A stretch of 64,000 nucleotides of DNA. It comes from Salinihabitans flavidus (GTDB taxonomy: Bacteria > Pseudomonadota > Alphaproteobacteria > Rhodobacterales > Rhodobacteraceae). The notes under the pieces are model-generated. The model saw only the letters and a program-made list of their open reading frames with translations. It was not told the DNA's origin and searched no databases. This document shows, one piece after another, positions 9,283-17,800 of this stretch; within the stretch, counting starts at the first letter, position 1, and each line of letters begins with the position of its first letter. Position numbers and translations under genes: made by a program. The stretch spans positions 1 through 64,000 of the forward strand of contig NZ_FODS01000008.1 of NCBI RefSeq assembly GCF_900110425.1, in the 5' to 3' direction.

Positions 9283-10055
9283 CCGGCACTCGAATGGCGG
9301 ATTGGAATCCCGGAACCTATCACAGGTTCCGGGATTTGCGTTTGCGCCCCGCGCTCGACCTGCTGGGAGCCGTGGGGCCGCTTCGCGATGGCGATGTGGT
9401 CGATCTGGGCTGCGGGAGCGGCACGGTCGCGGGCGCGCTGACGGCGCGCCTTGCGGGTCATCGCCTGATCGGGGTGGATGCCTCCCCGGCGATGCTGGCA
9501 GAGGCGCGCGGGACCGGCATGTATACCACGCTCTGCGAGGCCGATATTGCCACGTGGCGCGCGGATCGCCCGCCCGCGCTGATCTTTTCCAACGCCGCGC
9601 TGCACTGGCTGGACGAACACGCCGCTCTCATGCCACGACTGGCCCGGATGCTGGCGCCCGGCGGCACGCTGGCGGTGCAGATGCCGCATCAGAGCCGCGC
9701 CCCCTCGCATCGGGGCTGGCACCGCGCCTTCGTCCGCACCTGTCCCCGACAGCCGGTGCCGGACGGGCCGGACATTCTCGAGGCGGACGATTATTTCGAT
9801 CTGCTCTGCCCGCTGGGGGCGGTGCAGGTGTGGGAAACCGAGTATCTGCAACATCTGCCCGCCGCGAACGGCGCGCACCCGGTGCGACGCTTTACCGAAA
9901 GTACCTTCGCACGGCCGTTTCTGGAAGCGGCGGGCGCGGCGCGCGAGACGCTCATCGCGGCTTATGAGGCGCAGATCGCGGCGGACTATCCCCTGCGGGC
10001 CGATGGATCGGCACTTTTGCCGTTCCGGCGGTTGTTTTTCCTGCTGACGGTGTGA
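9279..10055 (+). CDS. tam: Trans-aconitate 2-methyltransferase-like SAM methyltransferase
   Basis: About 258 residues, class I SAM-dependent methyltransferase. Motif I is [15 protein letters not shown], and [10 protein letters not shown] is typical of the Tam family. [20 protein letters not shown] matches the characteristic N-terminus. Tam methylates trans-aconitate, a by-product that inhibits aconitase. The ATG at 9279 overlaps the ftsH stop (ATGA); an internal ATG at 9294 begins exactly at MADWNP and may be the real start. The family is clear, the substrate likely. Confidence 0.82.
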   Translation: MTGTRMADWNPGTYHRFRDLRLRPALDLLGAVGPLRDGDVVDLGCGSGTVAGALTARLAGHRLIGVDASPAMLAEARGTGMYTTLCEADIATWRADRPPALIFSNAALHWLDEHAALMPRLARMLAPGGTLAVQMPHQSRAPSHRGWHRAFVRTCPRQPVPDGPDILEADDYFDLLCPLGAVQVWETEYLQHLPAANGAHPVRRFTESTFARPFLEAAGAARETLIAAYEAQIAADYPLRADGSALLPFRRLFFLLTV

Positions 10056-10108
10056 ATAAAAGCGCATGTGCCGCGTGTGTCTCTCGGCCGCGCCCAGAGG
10101 AGATTGCC

Positions 10109-10723
10109 ATGCACCCGATCAAACCCACCAGTTTCGCCGCAGAGATCACATGGATCGGACGCGTGCCCGATCGCGGCAGTGATCTGAGCGCCGAGCCGCT
10201 GAGCGAGGCGATGCTGCGTTTCGGCGGGATCGACGGGGAGCATCACGGTGGCGTCACGCGGCCAAGCTGCACGCGCGTCAAGGCGCTTCACCCCATCGGC
10301 ACCACGATTGCCAACACCCGGCAGCTTTCGGTCCTGTCGCAAGAGGAACTGGACGCCACCGCCGCCGAGATGGGGCTCGACGCGCTCGACCCGGCGTGGC
10401 TTGGCGCCTCGCTGGTGCTGCGCGGGCTGCCGGATCTGACCCATCTGCCCCCCTCCTCGCGGCTTCAGGCGGAAGAGGGCGGCGCGACGCTCGTGGTGGA
10501 CATGGAAAACCGCCCCTGCGTGCTGCCCGGCCGGGTGATCGACGCGGAGCGCCCCGGTTTCGGCAAGGCGTTCAAGGCGGCGGCGGCGCACCGGCGCGGC
10601 GTCACCGCATGGGTGGAGCGCGAAGGGGCGCTGCGCCTCGGCGCGCGGATGCGGCTTTTTGTGCCCGATCAGCGCGCATGGGCGCATCTGGATGCGGCGC
10701 GCGCGCAAACGCCTGACGCCTGA
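10109..10723 (+). CDS. MOSC-domain-like protein
   Basis: About 204 residues resembling MOSC (molybdenum cofactor sulfurase C-terminal) proteins. The N-terminal part (ITWIGRVPDRG... FGGIDGEHHGG), the RQLSVLSQEEL strand and the acidic MENRPCVLPGRVI segment with a conserved-position Cys fit such folds. Some MOSC proteins move sulfur or handle N-hydroxylated substrates; this one has no known substrate. AGAGGAGA stands 6 bp before the ATG at 10109, so the longer in-frame start at 10052 is disfavoured. It sits between tam and fhs with no functional link evident. Confidence 0.65.
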   Translation: MHPIKPTSFAAEITWIGRVPDRGSDLSAEPLSEAMLRFGGIDGEHHGGVTRPSCTRVKALHPIGTTIANTRQLSVLSQEELDATAAEMGLDALDPAWLGASLVLRGLPDLTHLPPSSRLQAEEGGATLVVDMENRPCVLPGRVIDAERPGFGKAFKAAAAHRRGVTAWVEREGALRLGARMRLFVPDQRAWAHLDAARAQTPDA

Positions 10724-10731
10724 ACAGGCCC

Positions 10732-10753
10732 GCGGTTTCCAAAAAGAAACCGC
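10732..10753 (+). terminator. Hairpin after the MOSC gene
   Basis: A perfect 8-bp stem GCGGTTTC / GAAACCGC encloses a CAAAAA loop, 8 bp after the stop. No T-run follows, so it may end or protect the upstream transcript rather than act as a classical intrinsic terminator. Confidence 0.4.
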
Positions 10754-10874
10754 CGTGCACCCCTGCCGACGCAAGCAGCGCTGGAAATGTCGGAATCGCT
10801 GCGTTCGCCCCTTGTCAGAGAGGTTATGACGCGGACAGACATACACTCACCGCTTGAACGCAGCAGGGATCGCC

Positions 10875-12551
10875 ATGAGCCACAAGACCGACATCGAAAT
10901 CGCACGCGAGGCGCACAAGCGCCCGATTCAGGAAATCGGCGCCAAGCTGGGCATCGGCAGCGACGATCTGCTGCCCTATGGCCACGACAAGGCCAAGATC
11001 TCGCAATCCTTCATCGATTCGGTGCAGGGCCGCGACAATGGCAAGCTGATCCTCGTCACCGCGATCAACCCCACGCCGGCCGGCGAGGGCAAGACCACCA
11101 CCACGGTGGGGCTGGGCGACGGGCTCAACGCCATAGGCAAGAAGGCGGCGGTCTGCATCCGCGAGGCGTCGCTGGGCCCGAACTTCGGGATGAAGGGCGG
11201 CGCCGCGGGTGGCGGCTATGCGCAGATCATTCCGATGGAAGAGATGAACCTGCATTTCACCGGCGATTTTCACGCCATCACCAGCGCCCACAACCTTCTG
11301 TCCGCGATGATCGACAACCACATCTACTGGGGCAATGAGCTTGAGATCGACGAGCGCCGCATCACGTGGCGCCGGGTGATGGACATGAACGACCGCGCCC
11401 TGCGCGACAACGTGGTGGGCCTTGGCGGCGTGGCCAACGGCTTTGCCCGCCAGACCGGGTTCGACATCACCGTGGCCTCCGAGGTGATGGCGATCCTGTG
11501 CCTTGCCGATGGCCTTGAGGATCTGCAAAAGCGTCTGGGCGCGATGATCGTCGCCTATCGCCGCGACCGCACCCCCGTCTATGCCCGCGATCTGAAGGCC
11601 GACGGCGCGATGACCGTCCTGCTGCGCGACGCGATGCAGCCCAACCTCGTGCAGACGCTGGAGAACAACCCCGCCTTGGTGCATGGCGGGCCGTTCGCCA
11701 ACATCGCGCATGGGTGCAACTCCGTCATCGCCACCAAGACTGCGCTCAAATGCGCCGACTACGTGGTGACGGAGGCCGGCTTTGGCGCCGATCTGGGGGC
11801 CGAGAAGTTCATGAATATCAAGTGTCGCAAGGCCGGGCTGGCGCCGGCGGCGGTGGTCGTCGTGGCCACGGTGCGCGCGATGAAGATGAACGGCGGCGTG
11901 GCCAAGGCCGATCTCGGCTCCGAGAACGTGGAAGCGGTGCAGGCCGGCTGCCCCAACCTCGGCCGCCATATCGAGAACCTCAAATCCTTCGGCGTGCCGG
12001 TGGTGGTCGCCATCAACCATTTCGTCACCGACACCGAGGCCGAGGTGCAGGCCGTCAAGGATTACGTGAAGACGCAAGGCTCCGAGGCGATCCTGTGCCA
12101 GCATTGGGCCAAGGGCTCGGAGGGCACGAAAGAGCTTGCCACCCGCGTGGCCGAGATCGCTGACGCCGACATGGCCAATTTCGCGCCCCTCTACGGCGAT
12201 GACATGCCGCTGTTCGAGAAGATCGAGACCATCGCCCGGCGCATCTACCGCGCCGACGAGGTGCTGGCCGACAAGAAGGTGCGCGATCAGCTGCGCGAAT
12301 GGGAGGCGGCCGGATACGGCGAACTGCCGGTCTGCATGGCCAAGACGCAATACAGCTTCTCGACCGATCCGAACCTACGCGGCGCGCCAATCGGCCATTC
12401 CGTCCCGATCCGCGAGGTGCGCCTGTCGGCGGGGGCCGGGTTCGTCGTGGTGATCTGCGGGGAGATCATGACCATGCCGGGCCTGCCGCGCAATCCGGCG
12501 GCGGAGAATATCCGCATCAACGAAGAAGGTCTTGTCGAAGGCTTGTTCTGA
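10875..12551 (+). CDS. fhs: Formate--tetrahydrofolate ligase
   Basis: A 558-residue enzyme of the usual family length. The nucleotide-binding loop is [17 protein letters not shown] near residue 63, followed by [20 protein letters not shown]. It joins formate to tetrahydrofolate with ATP, giving 10-formyl-THF. folD follows 56 bp downstream on the same strand, so the two form a one-carbon module; in roseobacters such modules serve purine synthesis and oxidation of methyl groups. The ATG at 10875 ([10 protein letters not shown]) is preferred to the upstream TTG at 10854. Confidence 0.97.
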   Translation: MSHKTDIEIAREAHKRPIQEIGAKLGIGSDDLLPYGHDKAKISQSFIDSVQGRDNGKLILVTAINPTPAGEGKTTTTVGLGDGLNAIGKKAAVCIREASLGPNFGMKGGAAGGGYAQIIPMEEMNLHFTGDFHAITSAHNLLSAMIDNHIYWGNELEIDERRITWRRVMDMNDRALRDNVVGLGGVANGFARQTGFDITVASEVMAILCLADGLEDLQKRLGAMIVAYRRDRTPVYARDLKADGAMTVLLRDAMQPNLVQTLENNPALVHGGPFANIAHGCNSVIATKTALKCADYVVTEAGFGADLGAEKFMNIKCRKAGLAPAAVVVVATVRAMKMNGGVAKADLGSENVEAVQAGCPNLGRHIENLKSFGVPVVVAINHFVTDTEAEVQAVKDYVKTQGSEAILCQHWAKGSEGTKELATRVAEIADADMANFAPLYGDDMPLFEKIETIARRIYRADEVLADKKVRDQLREWEAAGYGELPVCMAKTQYSFSTDPNLRGAPIGHSVPIREVRLSAGAGFVVVICGEIMTMPGLPRNPAAENIRINEEGLVEGLF

Positions 12552-12607
12552 GGCGCGGCGAGGGTATACGTCCCCCGGACGGCCCGCCACGATGCAAAGG
12601 AAAGACA

Positions 12608-13510
12608 ATGACGGCACAGATCATCGACGGCAAGGTATTCGCCGCCACCGTGCGCGAGAAGGTCGCCGGCCATGTGGCCCGGCTCCGGGACGACCACGGC
12701 CTGACCCCCGGCTTGGCCGTGGTTCTGGTGGGCGAGGATCCCGCCTCGCAGGTTTATGTCCGCTCCAAGGGCAAGCAGACGGTTGAGGTCGGCATGGCCA
12801 GCTTCGAGCACACGCTCGACGCCGCCACGCCACAGGCCGAGCTGCTGGCGCTGATCCAACGGCTCAACGCCGACCCGGCGGTGCATGGGATACTGGTGCA
12901 GCTTCCGCTGCCCGGCCATATCGACGAGGAACTGGTGATCAACGCCATCGACCCGGCCAAGGACGTGGACGGCTTTCACATCCTCAATGTCGGCCGACTC
13001 TCTACCGGGCAGAAAAGCATGGTGCCCTGCACGCCTCTGGGCTGCCTGATGATGCTGCGCGACCATCTGGGCAGCCTCAGCGGTCTGAACGCCGTGGTGA
13101 TCGGTCGCTCCAACATCGTGGGCAAGCCGATGGCGCAGCTTCTCCTGCGCGAGAGCTGCACCGTGACCATCGCCCATTCGCGCACGAAGGACATCGCGGA
13201 CGTGGTGCGCCGCGCCGATATCGTGGTGGCCGCCGTGGGGCGCACGCAGATGGTGCCCGGCGACTGGATCAAGCCCGGCGCCACGGTGATCGACGTCGGG
13301 ATCAACCGTATCGACGCCCCCGAGAAGGGCGAGGGCAAGACGCGCCTTGTGGGCGACGTGGATTTCGACAGCGCCGTGCAGGTGGCCGGCGCGATCACCC
13401 CCGTTCCGGGCGGTGTCGGCCCGATGACCATCGCCTGCCTGCTGGCCAATACCGTGACCGCCTGCTGCCGCGCCAATGGTTTGCCAGAGCCGGAGGGGCT
13501 GACAGCCTGA
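12608..13510 (+). CDS. folD: Bifunctional methylene-THF dehydrogenase / methenyl-THF cyclohydrolase FolD
   Basis: A 300-residue protein beginning [19 protein letters not shown]. Recognisable motifs are the active-site strand VYVRSKGKQ (catalytic Lys), [12 protein letters not shown] and the NADP-binding loop [14 protein letters not shown]. It interconverts 5,10-methylene-, methenyl- and 10-formyl-THF, connecting directly with fhs upstream. AAAGGAAAGAC lies just before the ATG. The frame is open far upstream but overlaps fhs there. Confidence 0.97.
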   Translation: MTAQIIDGKVFAATVREKVAGHVARLRDDHGLTPGLAVVLVGEDPASQVYVRSKGKQTVEVGMASFEHTLDAATPQAELLALIQRLNADPAVHGILVQLPLPGHIDEELVINAIDPAKDVDGFHILNVGRLSTGQKSMVPCTPLGCLMMLRDHLGSLSGLNAVVIGRSNIVGKPMAQLLLRESCTVTIAHSRTKDIADVVRRADIVVAAVGRTQMVPGDWIKPGATVIDVGINRIDAPEKGEGKTRLVGDVDFDSAVQVAGAITPVPGGVGPMTIACLLANTVTACCRANGLPEPEGLTA

Positions 13511-13540
13511 CACCCGAACGGGCGGCGGCCCGACGCGCCC

Positions 13541-13978
13541 TCAGAGCATGATCGGAATGATCGTCCCGGTTAGAAGCGCGACATGCCGGTCGCCGCCCTC
13601 GGTCTCGGCATAGACATCCGCCTGCACGATCAGAAGCCGCCGGCCCGGTTTGATCACGCGTCCCTCGGCCCGAAGCCGCACGCCCGCTGCGGGGGACAGG
13701 AAATTGATCTTCATCTCCGTGGACAGCACCCCATACCCCTCGGGCACCATCGTCAGCGCCGAATAGCCCGCCGCCGTATCACCAAGCGCGAAGCTCAGCC
13801 CGCCGTGGCCATAGCCCTGCTGCTGCATCATGCCGGGCAGGATCGGCGCGGCGATCGTGACTTGCCCCTCCGCGACGGAAACGACCTGCCCGCCAATCGT
13901 TGTCATCATGCTCTGCGCGGCGAAGCTCTGCCGCACCCGTGTCTCCAGGGCGGAGGAAAATTCCGGTGCTTTACCCAT
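13541..13978 (-). CDS. PaaI-family hotdog thioesterase
   Basis: A 145-residue hotdog protein. GYGHGGLSFALGDTAAGYSA is the PaaI-type active-site helix with its catalytic Asp, followed by EMKINFLSPA. Members hydrolyse aromatic or medium-chain acyl-CoA thioesters. It is convergent with folD (30 bp between the 3' ends). The ATG at 13978 is preceded by AGGGAG at good spacing; a TTG two codons upstream is less well placed. The substrate cannot be inferred; the catabolic block begins further along the same strand. Confidence 0.82.
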   Translation of the reverse strand: MGKAPEFSSALETRVRQSFAAQSMMTTIGGQVVSVAEGQVTIAAPILPGMMQQQGYGHGGLSFALGDTAAGYSALTMVPEGYGVLSTEMKINFLSPAAGVRLRAEGRVIKPGRRLLIVQADVYAETEGGDRHVALLTGTIIPIML

Positions 13979-14101
13979 TCTCAAGCGTCTCCCTTGCTGC
14001 CGGTATACCGGCGCAATCCGGCCCGGCAGTCAACACTGCCGTCACGTTGCATCCCTTCGCTTCGGGCGGTTTGTGGATGGCGCGTCCATGTGGTTCCGGC
14101 C

Positions 14102-14764
14102 TCAGCGCGGCATCGTCACCATCCGCGGCACGGTTCCGGTCATGATCGCCCGCGCCTCGGGCCGCATCAGCGCGGCAAGCGCCGCGTCCGAACTGCGCAG
14201 CCCCCCGGTATAGGTGCCATAGGCTGGCAGGATCACCCGGTCGGCGTCGAACAGAAACGCCGGGCGCGAGATGGCGCGAAGCCGCGTCTGCACCCGCACC
14301 TTGGGATGGTAATGCCCCGACACCTCGCCCGATTGCCCCGGCTGCGCGATATGGCGAAAACTCAGGGGCGGCAGATGCAGCTCCGCCATATGGCTGCCGC
14401 CGAACTCCACCGGGCCGGGATCGTGATTGCCCTCGATCCAGACCCAGCGTCGCCCGGCCTGAAGACGCGCCAGCCAGAGCCGTTCGTCCTCGGGCAGATC
14501 CTGCGCCGCCGTCAGATCATCGAAACTGTCGCCAAGGCAGATCACCGTTGCCGCGTGGGTCGCGGCAAGATCGTTTTCGAGCCGCAGAAGCGTGTCGCGC
14601 GTTTCATAGGGGGGCAGCGCGCCACCGCCCCGCCGCGCCACGCGCGCCGCCTTGCCCAGATGCAGGTCGGAGACACAGACAATCCGACGCTCCGCCCACC
14701 ATAGCGCCCCGGATCCCATCGCGGTCAGCACCGCGCCGGCAAGGGAAAACTCGATACCACTCAT
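14102..14764 (-). CDS. pdeM: Ligase-associated DNA damage response endonuclease PdeM-like
   Basis: A 220-residue calcineurin-like phosphoesterase with the metal-binding motif series SDLHLG, GDSFDD, GNHD and GHYHPK. The family is known for pairing with ligase-associated Lhr helicases in DNA-repair clusters, and here it lies 234 bp downstream of such a helicase on the same strand. The start MSGIEFSLAGAV at 14764 is conserved-looking; the longer frame upstream runs through the intergenic repeat element and is rejected. The ATP-dependent ligase and exonuclease often found with this pair are not in the window. Confidence 0.82.
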   Translation of the reverse strand: MSGIEFSLAGAVLTAMGSGALWWAERRIVCVSDLHLGKAARVARRGGGALPPYETRDTLLRLENDLAATHAATVICLGDSFDDLTAAQDLPEDERLWLARLQAGRRWVWIEGNHDPGPVEFGGSHMAELHLPPLSFRHIAQPGQSGEVSGHYHPKVRVQTRLRAISRPAFLFDADRVILPAYGTYTGGLRSSDAALAALMRPEARAIMTGTVPRMVTMPR

Positions 14765-14918
14765 GGCGCAACTCGTGGCGCAGGCTTTGGCGCTTTGCAA
14801 GCGCAAACACGGCTGCACGCCTTTCCCCGGCGATCTGCCATCGACTCGGCCCAGAGACCTCAAATGCAACGCCCGCCGCGTCAACGATGGCCGTGAAGGC
14901 GTCATCGGCGGCATCGCC

Positions 14919-14998
14919 ACCGACGCAATACCGACGTTTTACCGACGTGATACAGAAACGGGTTTTTCCGTGATTTCAGGGCGTTAACCCTGATTCGC
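14919..14998 (-). repeat. GCGAATC/GTCGGTA element, copy 0 (after lhr)
   Basis: Read on the minus strand, GCGAATC (14998-14992) begins at the first base after the lhr TGA. GTTAACGC, an AAAACCC box and then three GTCGGT units follow; on the plus strand their ACCGAC complements begin at 14919, 14930 and 14941, exactly 11 bp apart. The layout is shared with 30222-30364 and 42645-42796. The rest of the 234-bp gap to pdeM shows no gene. Confidence 0.75.
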
Positions 14999-17404
14999 TC
15001 AATCGGGCAGCCCGGCCGCCGCCATCACCGCCTCCGCCTCCGCCAGAAGCCGCTCTTCGGCCATCCCCGCCACCGGCACCTTGCCCACCTCCAGCAGCAG
15101 GGGCGCGGCAAAGGGACTGATCCGGTCAAGGCGCATATGGTCGATCCGCCCGCCGATCCGGTCGAGCATCTCCTCGATCCGGGCGAAATCCACGAGCCCG
15201 CGCATCGCCTCCTCTCGGGTGATCCGCAGCAGCAGGTGATCGGGGTCGTATTTCTGCAATGTGTCATAGAGGATATCGCTGGAAAACGTGGCCTGCCGCC
15301 CCGATTTCCGCGCGCCTGGGGCGTTGCGTTCGATCAACCCCGCAATTGTCGCCACGCCGCGAAAACTGCGCTTCATCAAGGCGTTGGAGGCAAGCCAGCC
15401 TTCCAGCCCCGCGCGCAGACCGGCCCGGTCGAACAGCGGCGCGGGGTCGGTGACGGGGTCGAGCCCCCAGATCAGCGTGGCGTAGTCGGAGGCGACGAAC
15501 CCCATCGGCGCAAGACCCGACTCCTCCATCCGCTTGGTCAGCAGCAGGCCCAGCGTCTGTTGCGCGTTGCGCCCGGCAAAGCCATAGACGCAGAAATGCG
15601 CCCGTCCGTCGTGAGGGAAGCTCTCCAGCAAGAGCCGCCCCGGCGCCGGCAGGCGAGAGACGCTGCGCTGAAGATGCAGCCAATCGGCGGTATGCGCGGG
15701 CAGGGCGGGCCAGTTCCCGGCCTGCAACAGTGTCATGATCCGGGCGCAAAGTCGGGTGGAGGTGGCGAACTTAGTGCCTGAAAACACGGCGATTTTCGGC
15801 TTTTTCGCGGCGGTGCGGCTCACCTCCACCACCATCTCGCGCAGCCCCTCGTACCGCACGATCCGCCCCCCGATCAGGAAGGTGTCGCCCGGCGACAGCG
15901 AGGCGGCAAACCCTTCCTCCACCTCGCCCAGAGCCCGCCCGCCGCGATTGTGCCGGAGCCGCACCTTGAGCGTGTCGCTGTCCTGAATCGTGCCCGCGTT
16001 CATCCGGATACGCGCCGCCGCGCGCGGATCGCGCAACTGCCAGAGCCCGTCCTCGCGCCGCTTGAGTCTCTGCCATCGGTCATAGGCCCGCAGCGCATAG
16101 CCCCCCGTGGCGCAGAAATCGAGGCAGTCGTCGAACTCCGCGCGGCTGAGGTTGCTGTAAGGTCCGGCTGTAATCACCTCGGAATAAAGGGTTTCCGCGT
16201 CGAATGGCCCGGCGCAGGCGCGCAGAAGGATATGCTGGCACAACACGTCGCGCGGCCCTGGCCCGCGCGGCTCCCCGTCCAGATCGCCTTCCCGCGCGGC
16301 CTCCAGAGCGGCCACGCATTCGACCACTTCAAAGCGGTTCGCGGGCACCAGAAGCGCCTTTGATGGTGCGTTGTAGCGGTGATTGGCCCGTCCGATCCGC
16401 TGCACCAGCCGCTTGACGTTCTTCGGCGCGCCAACCTGAATCACAAGGTCCACATCGCCCCAGTCGATCCCCAGATCGAGGGAGCCGGTGCAGACCACCG
16501 CGCGGAGCTTCCCGGCGGTCATCGCCGCCTCCACCCGCTCGCGCTGCGCACGGTCGAGAGAGCCGTGGTGGATGCCCACGGGCAGAGCGTCTTCGTTGGC
16601 AAGCCACAGATTATGAAAGAAAATCTCCGCCTGCGCGCGGGTATTGTGAAAGATGAGCGTGGTCTTGTGCGCGTGGATCTGCGCCAGCACCTCGGGAATG
16701 GCATGGGCCGCGCCCCCCCCCGACCAGGGCGGCGCTGCGCGGGTTTTAAGCATGGCGATGTCCGGCACCGGCCCCGGATCGGCCCGCAGCACCTCGCAGG
16801 GATCGGGGTGGCGCGTCAGAAGTCCGGCAATCGCCCCGGGATCATCCACCGTCGCCGATAACCCGACCCGGCGTAGCCCCGGGCAGAGCGCCGATAGCCG
16901 CGACAGCGCCAGAAAAAGCTGATCGCCGCGCTTGCTCTCGGACAGGGCATGGATTTCGTCGACCACCACCCGTTTGAGCCCGGCGAAAATGCGCGGCGCA
17001 TCCTCGTAAGAAGTCAGCAGCGCAAGGCTTTCGGGCGTCGTCAGAAGGATATGCGGCGGGTCGGCGCGCTGGCGTTTCCGGGCGCTGCTGGTGGTGTCTC
17101 CGGTGCGGTCCTCGATGCGGATGGGAAGGCCCATCTCCTCCACCGGGGCGTGCAGGTTGCGCTTGATATCCGCCGCCAATGCCTTCAGCGGCGAGACATA
17201 GAGCGTATGCAGCCCGGTGTGCCCGCCGTCGGCCAGTTCCGCCAAGGTTGGCAGGAACCCCGCCAGCGTCTTGCCGCCGCCCGTTGGCGCGATGAGCAGA
17301 AGCGCCGGCGCATCGGCCCGGTTCAGCAACTCGCTCTGATGCGGATGCATCTGCCAGCCGCGCGCTCCGAACCAGTCGGCAATCGCCTTGGGCAGGGCTG
17401 TCAC
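14999..17404 (-). CDS. lhr: Ligase-associated DNA damage response DEXH-box helicase (Lhr-like)
   Basis: An 801-residue superfamily 2 helicase. Motif I is APTGGGKTLAGF near residue 40, motif II is VVDEIHALSE (DEIH box) near 150, motif III is GLSATVDD, and motif VI is QRIGRANHRY near 350. A long C-terminal half is typical of bacterial Lhr. It translocates on single-stranded DNA and unwinds DNA or RNA-DNA hybrids in repair. The start is a GTG at 17404 whose bases overlap the stop of the ArsR gene (GTGA), so translation of the helicase is probably coupled to that regulator. PdeM lies downstream. Confidence 0.9.
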   Translation of the reverse strand: MTALPKAIADWFGARGWQMHPHQSELLNRADAPALLLIAPTGGGKTLAGFLPTLAELADGGHTGLHTLYVSPLKALAADIKRNLHAPVEEMGLPIRIEDRTGDTTSSARKRQRADPPHILLTTPESLALLTSYEDAPRIFAGLKRVVVDEIHALSESKRGDQLFLALSRLSALCPGLRRVGLSATVDDPGAIAGLLTRHPDPCEVLRADPGPVPDIAMLKTRAAPPWSGGGAAHAIPEVLAQIHAHKTTLIFHNTRAQAEIFFHNLWLANEDALPVGIHHGSLDRAQRERVEAAMTAGKLRAVVCTGSLDLGIDWGDVDLVIQVGAPKNVKRLVQRIGRANHRYNAPSKALLVPANRFEVVECVAALEAAREGDLDGEPRGPGPRDVLCQHILLRACAGPFDAETLYSEVITAGPYSNLSRAEFDDCLDFCATGGYALRAYDRWQRLKRREDGLWQLRDPRAAARIRMNAGTIQDSDTLKVRLRHNRGGRALGEVEEGFAASLSPGDTFLIGGRIVRYEGLREMVVEVSRTAAKKPKIAVFSGTKFATSTRLCARIMTLLQAGNWPALPAHTADWLHLQRSVSRLPAPGRLLLESFPHDGRAHFCVYGFAGRNAQQTLGLLLTKRMEESGLAPMGFVASDYATLIWGLDPVTDPAPLFDRAGLRAGLEGWLASNALMKRSFRGVATIAGLIERNAPGARKSGRQATFSSDILYDTLQKYDPDHLLLRITREEAMRGLVDFARIEEMLDRIGGRIDHMRLDRISPFAAPLLLEVGKVPVAGMAEERLLAEAEAVMAAAGLPD

Positions 17405-17736
17405 GGCGTGTCGCGGGTCTCTTCGACAGGGCTGCAAAACAGGCGATAGAGCATGTTGATCACCTCGGCGGTGTTCTCATCGGCCAGCGAATAATAGATC
17501 ACCTTGCCTTCGCGCCGTGTGGCCACAAGCCCTTCTTCGCGCAGCCGGGCGAGCATCTGGCTGACCGCCGCCTGACGGATTTCAAGAAGCTGCTCCAACT
17601 CGCTCACCGACTTCTCACCAGAGCCGAGATGGCACAGGATCATCAGCCGCCCCTCATGGGCCAGTGTCTTGAGATAGGCCGCCGCGCTTTCGGCGCTGCG
17701 CGCCATCTCTGCGGGGGGAACATGTGTCGTGGGCAT
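17401..17736 (-). CDS. ArsR/SmtB-family regulator, SqrR/BigR-like (probable persulfide sensor)
   Basis: A 111-residue winged-helix repressor (recognition helix region IRQAAVSQMLARLREEGLV, wing TRREGKVIYYSL). Cys35 (MILCHL) and Cys101 (YRLFCSP) are 66 residues apart, the same separation as the redox-active Cys41/Cys107 pair of Rhodobacter capsulatus SqrR, whose disulfide/polysulfide switch controls sulfide-response genes. Metal-binding motifs of arsenic or zinc sensors (such as ELCVCDL) are absent. The ATG at 17736 is chosen; a TTG two codons upstream is possible. It overlaps lhr by 4 bp, which is unexpected, since no sulfide-oxidation gene lies nearby. Confidence 0.75.
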   Translation of the reverse strand: MPTTHVPPAEMARSAESAAAYLKTLAHEGRLMILCHLGSGEKSVSELEQLLEIRQAAVSQMLARLREEGLVATRREGKVIYYSLADENTAEVINMLYRLFCSPVEETRDTP

Positions 17737-17750
17737 GGTCAATCTTCACT

Positions 17751-17775
17751 TATTCACAAGGCGTGCACCTGAATA
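17751..17775. promoter_or_regulatory. Candidate operator upstream of the ArsR-type regulator
   Basis: TATTCA (17751-17756) and TGAATA (17770-17775) form a perfect 6-bp inverted repeat with 13 bp between the arms, 15 bp upstream of the regulator's ATG. ATTC/GAAT half-sites are reported for SqrR operators, though the spacing here is wider than I recall for those sites. Autoregulation is an inference. Confidence 0.4.
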
Positions 17776-17800
17776 GCATGACTTGTTCCTGTGTGCGAGA

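Noticed and set aside
12299-12607. N-terminal extension of FolD
   Set aside because: It overlaps fhs in another frame, and FolD begins normally at [10 protein letters not shown] with a ribosome-binding site.
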